Source of the DNA: Arctopsyche grandis | Taxonomy: Eukaryota > Arthropoda > Insecta > Trichoptera > Hydropsychidae | Direction of reading: 5' to 3' | Length of the DNA: 64,000 nucleotides | NCBI RefSeq assembly: GCF_051622035.1 | Contig: NC_135365.1 | Location: 12,194,001-12,258,000, forward strand | Part shown: piece after piece, positions 62,386 through 64,000 of the stretch | How the letters are laid out: each line of letters starts with the position of its first letter | How positions within the stretch are numbered: the first letter of the stretch is position 1 | Program-made: the position numbers and the translations under genes | The notes under the pieces: generated by a model | What the model was told of the DNA's origin: nothing | What the model saw: the letters and a program-made list of their open reading frames with translations, nothing else | The model's database searches: none

Positions 62386-64000
62386 CCTTATTTGCATGGA
62401 GTTGATCGATCTTATGTAATACTAGTGTTGTGCCCGATGAAATATCATCGCATGGGCTATGGCATATCAAGTTTTTAAATAAAAAAAATTAAAAGAAATG
62501 TGTAGGTCCTGTGTGTGATCCGCACGCGGTCGTATTTTTTCAAATGCCTTTTAGATATATTTAATTTAATATTTATATTTAATTGTTTAAATGGTAAAAA
62601 TACCTACCTACCTATGTACATACATATAAACAATATAAAACACCAAGAGAAAAAATAATTAATTAATCAAATAAATTTTCAATAAATGGCGCTAAATGCT
62701 CAGAGATTTATTTCGCTAAAGGAAACATTAGTAGCAAACAGTATATATATAGAAGTTTTTTGTTGATCTGTTATCATGTTTTAGCTGTGACGTACCATAT
62801 GTCTAATCGAAACGACGATCGATTATAGTACGGCGAGCGTTATCTTACACAGACACACATAATAGCGCTATTATATATATGATCGTTTTGAAAATCATCT
62901 ACGTTTTAATTAAGAGTGCCTTGAAATACTATATTAAATTTGATAAATTTTCGGACAGACATAAAAAACAAAAAAAAACATGTATGTATGGATATATAGG
63001 TGTGGATGTACATATGTAATTAGAGTTTTTCATTTTTGATTATTTGAATCATATTTCAGACTGTTTCGAAACGGAAAAAACGCGATGACACAAATGTAAA
63101 TTAATGTTAAAATGTGTCACCGTTCACGTGACGTGACACTTTTTATGGGTGTGTAAAATCACGAATGAAAAAAAAATATGCAAAAGTTCTTCCGTCAGCT
63201 TTAATTATGCCGGGTTGGTAGCGTGGAAAATGATTGTACATAATACAAAATAAGAGACTTTCCGAGGTAAATTCGGGGGTAGTTTGCATTTCAATACCGA
63301 CGGGAAATGCGAAGATAAGAGGAAAATCACGACTGAAGTCTGGCAGGAGGGACTTTGTTCTCACACGACAAAGAAGCAAAGAAATTGTATACATATGTAT
63401 TATATTGTGATAAAATATTGTACACGAGGCTAGTATTATTCGACGATGCTATTGATCAAAATGTAACAAAGTAATTGTTCTCGATCCGAACAATATTATT
63501 ATTTCTCTTTTACGCTTTTCCCGAAAATCAGAGAACAGTGTCACGTGTAAGCTAATTCGGCTTATGAATAGAATTTGTGAGCTTTATAACGTATTCAACG
63601 ACGTCTCTTATTAAATAATATACGGAAAAGCTTTTACGTGTAATATCATACGGATGAATATTTTTCCTAATGGAAATATTAATCCACATGAGTAATTATT
63701 ATGTACATACAATGTGTGAGCAAATTTAAATAATTTCATAAAAAAAAATAACAGGTAATTTTCCCATCATTGTTTTACATTATTTAATGTCAATCTTTAT
63801 ATTTTACATATGTACATTGATTTTATATACATTTCATCAGCATTACTAATGTTGACAGTTCCGTTCGACGAAACTACGTACATATGAGTGTATTTGATGA
63901 ATTTTGGAATAAGGAGCAACGAATAAAATTGACATGTACTGTATGCGTTTTTTCCCAAACCGCATGACCACACGTCATTGATATGATACGAGTGCGTTGT
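62386..64000. other. Spacer, no gene seen
   Basis: AT-rich to the end of the window, with a GC-richer stretch at about 63050-63400 and no supported feature. Confidence 0.4.

Overview
The window looks like AT-rich insect nuclear DNA, probably from a moth or a close relative (Lepidoptera or Amphiesmenoptera). That placement rests on two carboxyl/cholinesterase-family genes of the insect alpha-esterase type, on RTE-like non-LTR retrotransposon remnants, on TA-, TTA-, 8-bp- and 9-bp-TSD DNA transposon derivatives, and on tRNA-headed SINEs. I cannot name a species.

Layout. 0-4.2 kb: a solo LTR interrupted by a SINE, then two members of a MULE-like MITE family. 4.2-7.9 kb: esterase gene 1 (+ strand, three coding exons, 519 aa), with a TATA/Inr promoter and a 770-bp MITE carrying a 200-bp hairpin in its second coding intron. 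7.9-14.2 kb: spacer with a LINE 3' end, a TA-flanked foldback MITE, a possible LTR remnant, a small hAT MITE and an (AT)n tract. 14.2-16.5 kb: esterase gene 2 (+ strand, 539 aa), a tandem paralogue with identical intron positions and phases. 16.5-64 kb: no protein-coding gene that I can support. This 47-kb stretch is a mosaic of SINEs, LINE 3' fragments, solo LTRs, foldback MITEs, a 2.3-kb non-autonomous hAT element and microsatellites, interspersed with non-repetitive, somewhat GC-richer blocks that could be cis-regulatory DNA, untranslated exons, or part of a large intron of a gene lying outside the window.

How the parts work together. The two esterases are predicted cytosolic serine hydrolases that arose by tandem duplication. 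Both keep the oxyanion-hole motif and the Ser/Glu/His triad, but gene 1 has GLSAG where gene 2 has the usual GESAG. The mobile DNA is layered: SINEs sit inside LTRs and inside a TTA-flanked MITE, and a foldback MITE sits inside a LINE. This gives a relative order of insertion.

The most interesting observation is a modular retroposon system. Three different tRNA-like heads are joined to one shared central domain and to at least two different 3' tails. The tails fold into hairpins resembling those at the 3' ends of two LINE-like copies in this window; the loop is conserved while the stem bases change in compensating pairs. This suggests that the SINEs borrow LINE reverse transcriptase through a shared RNA structure.
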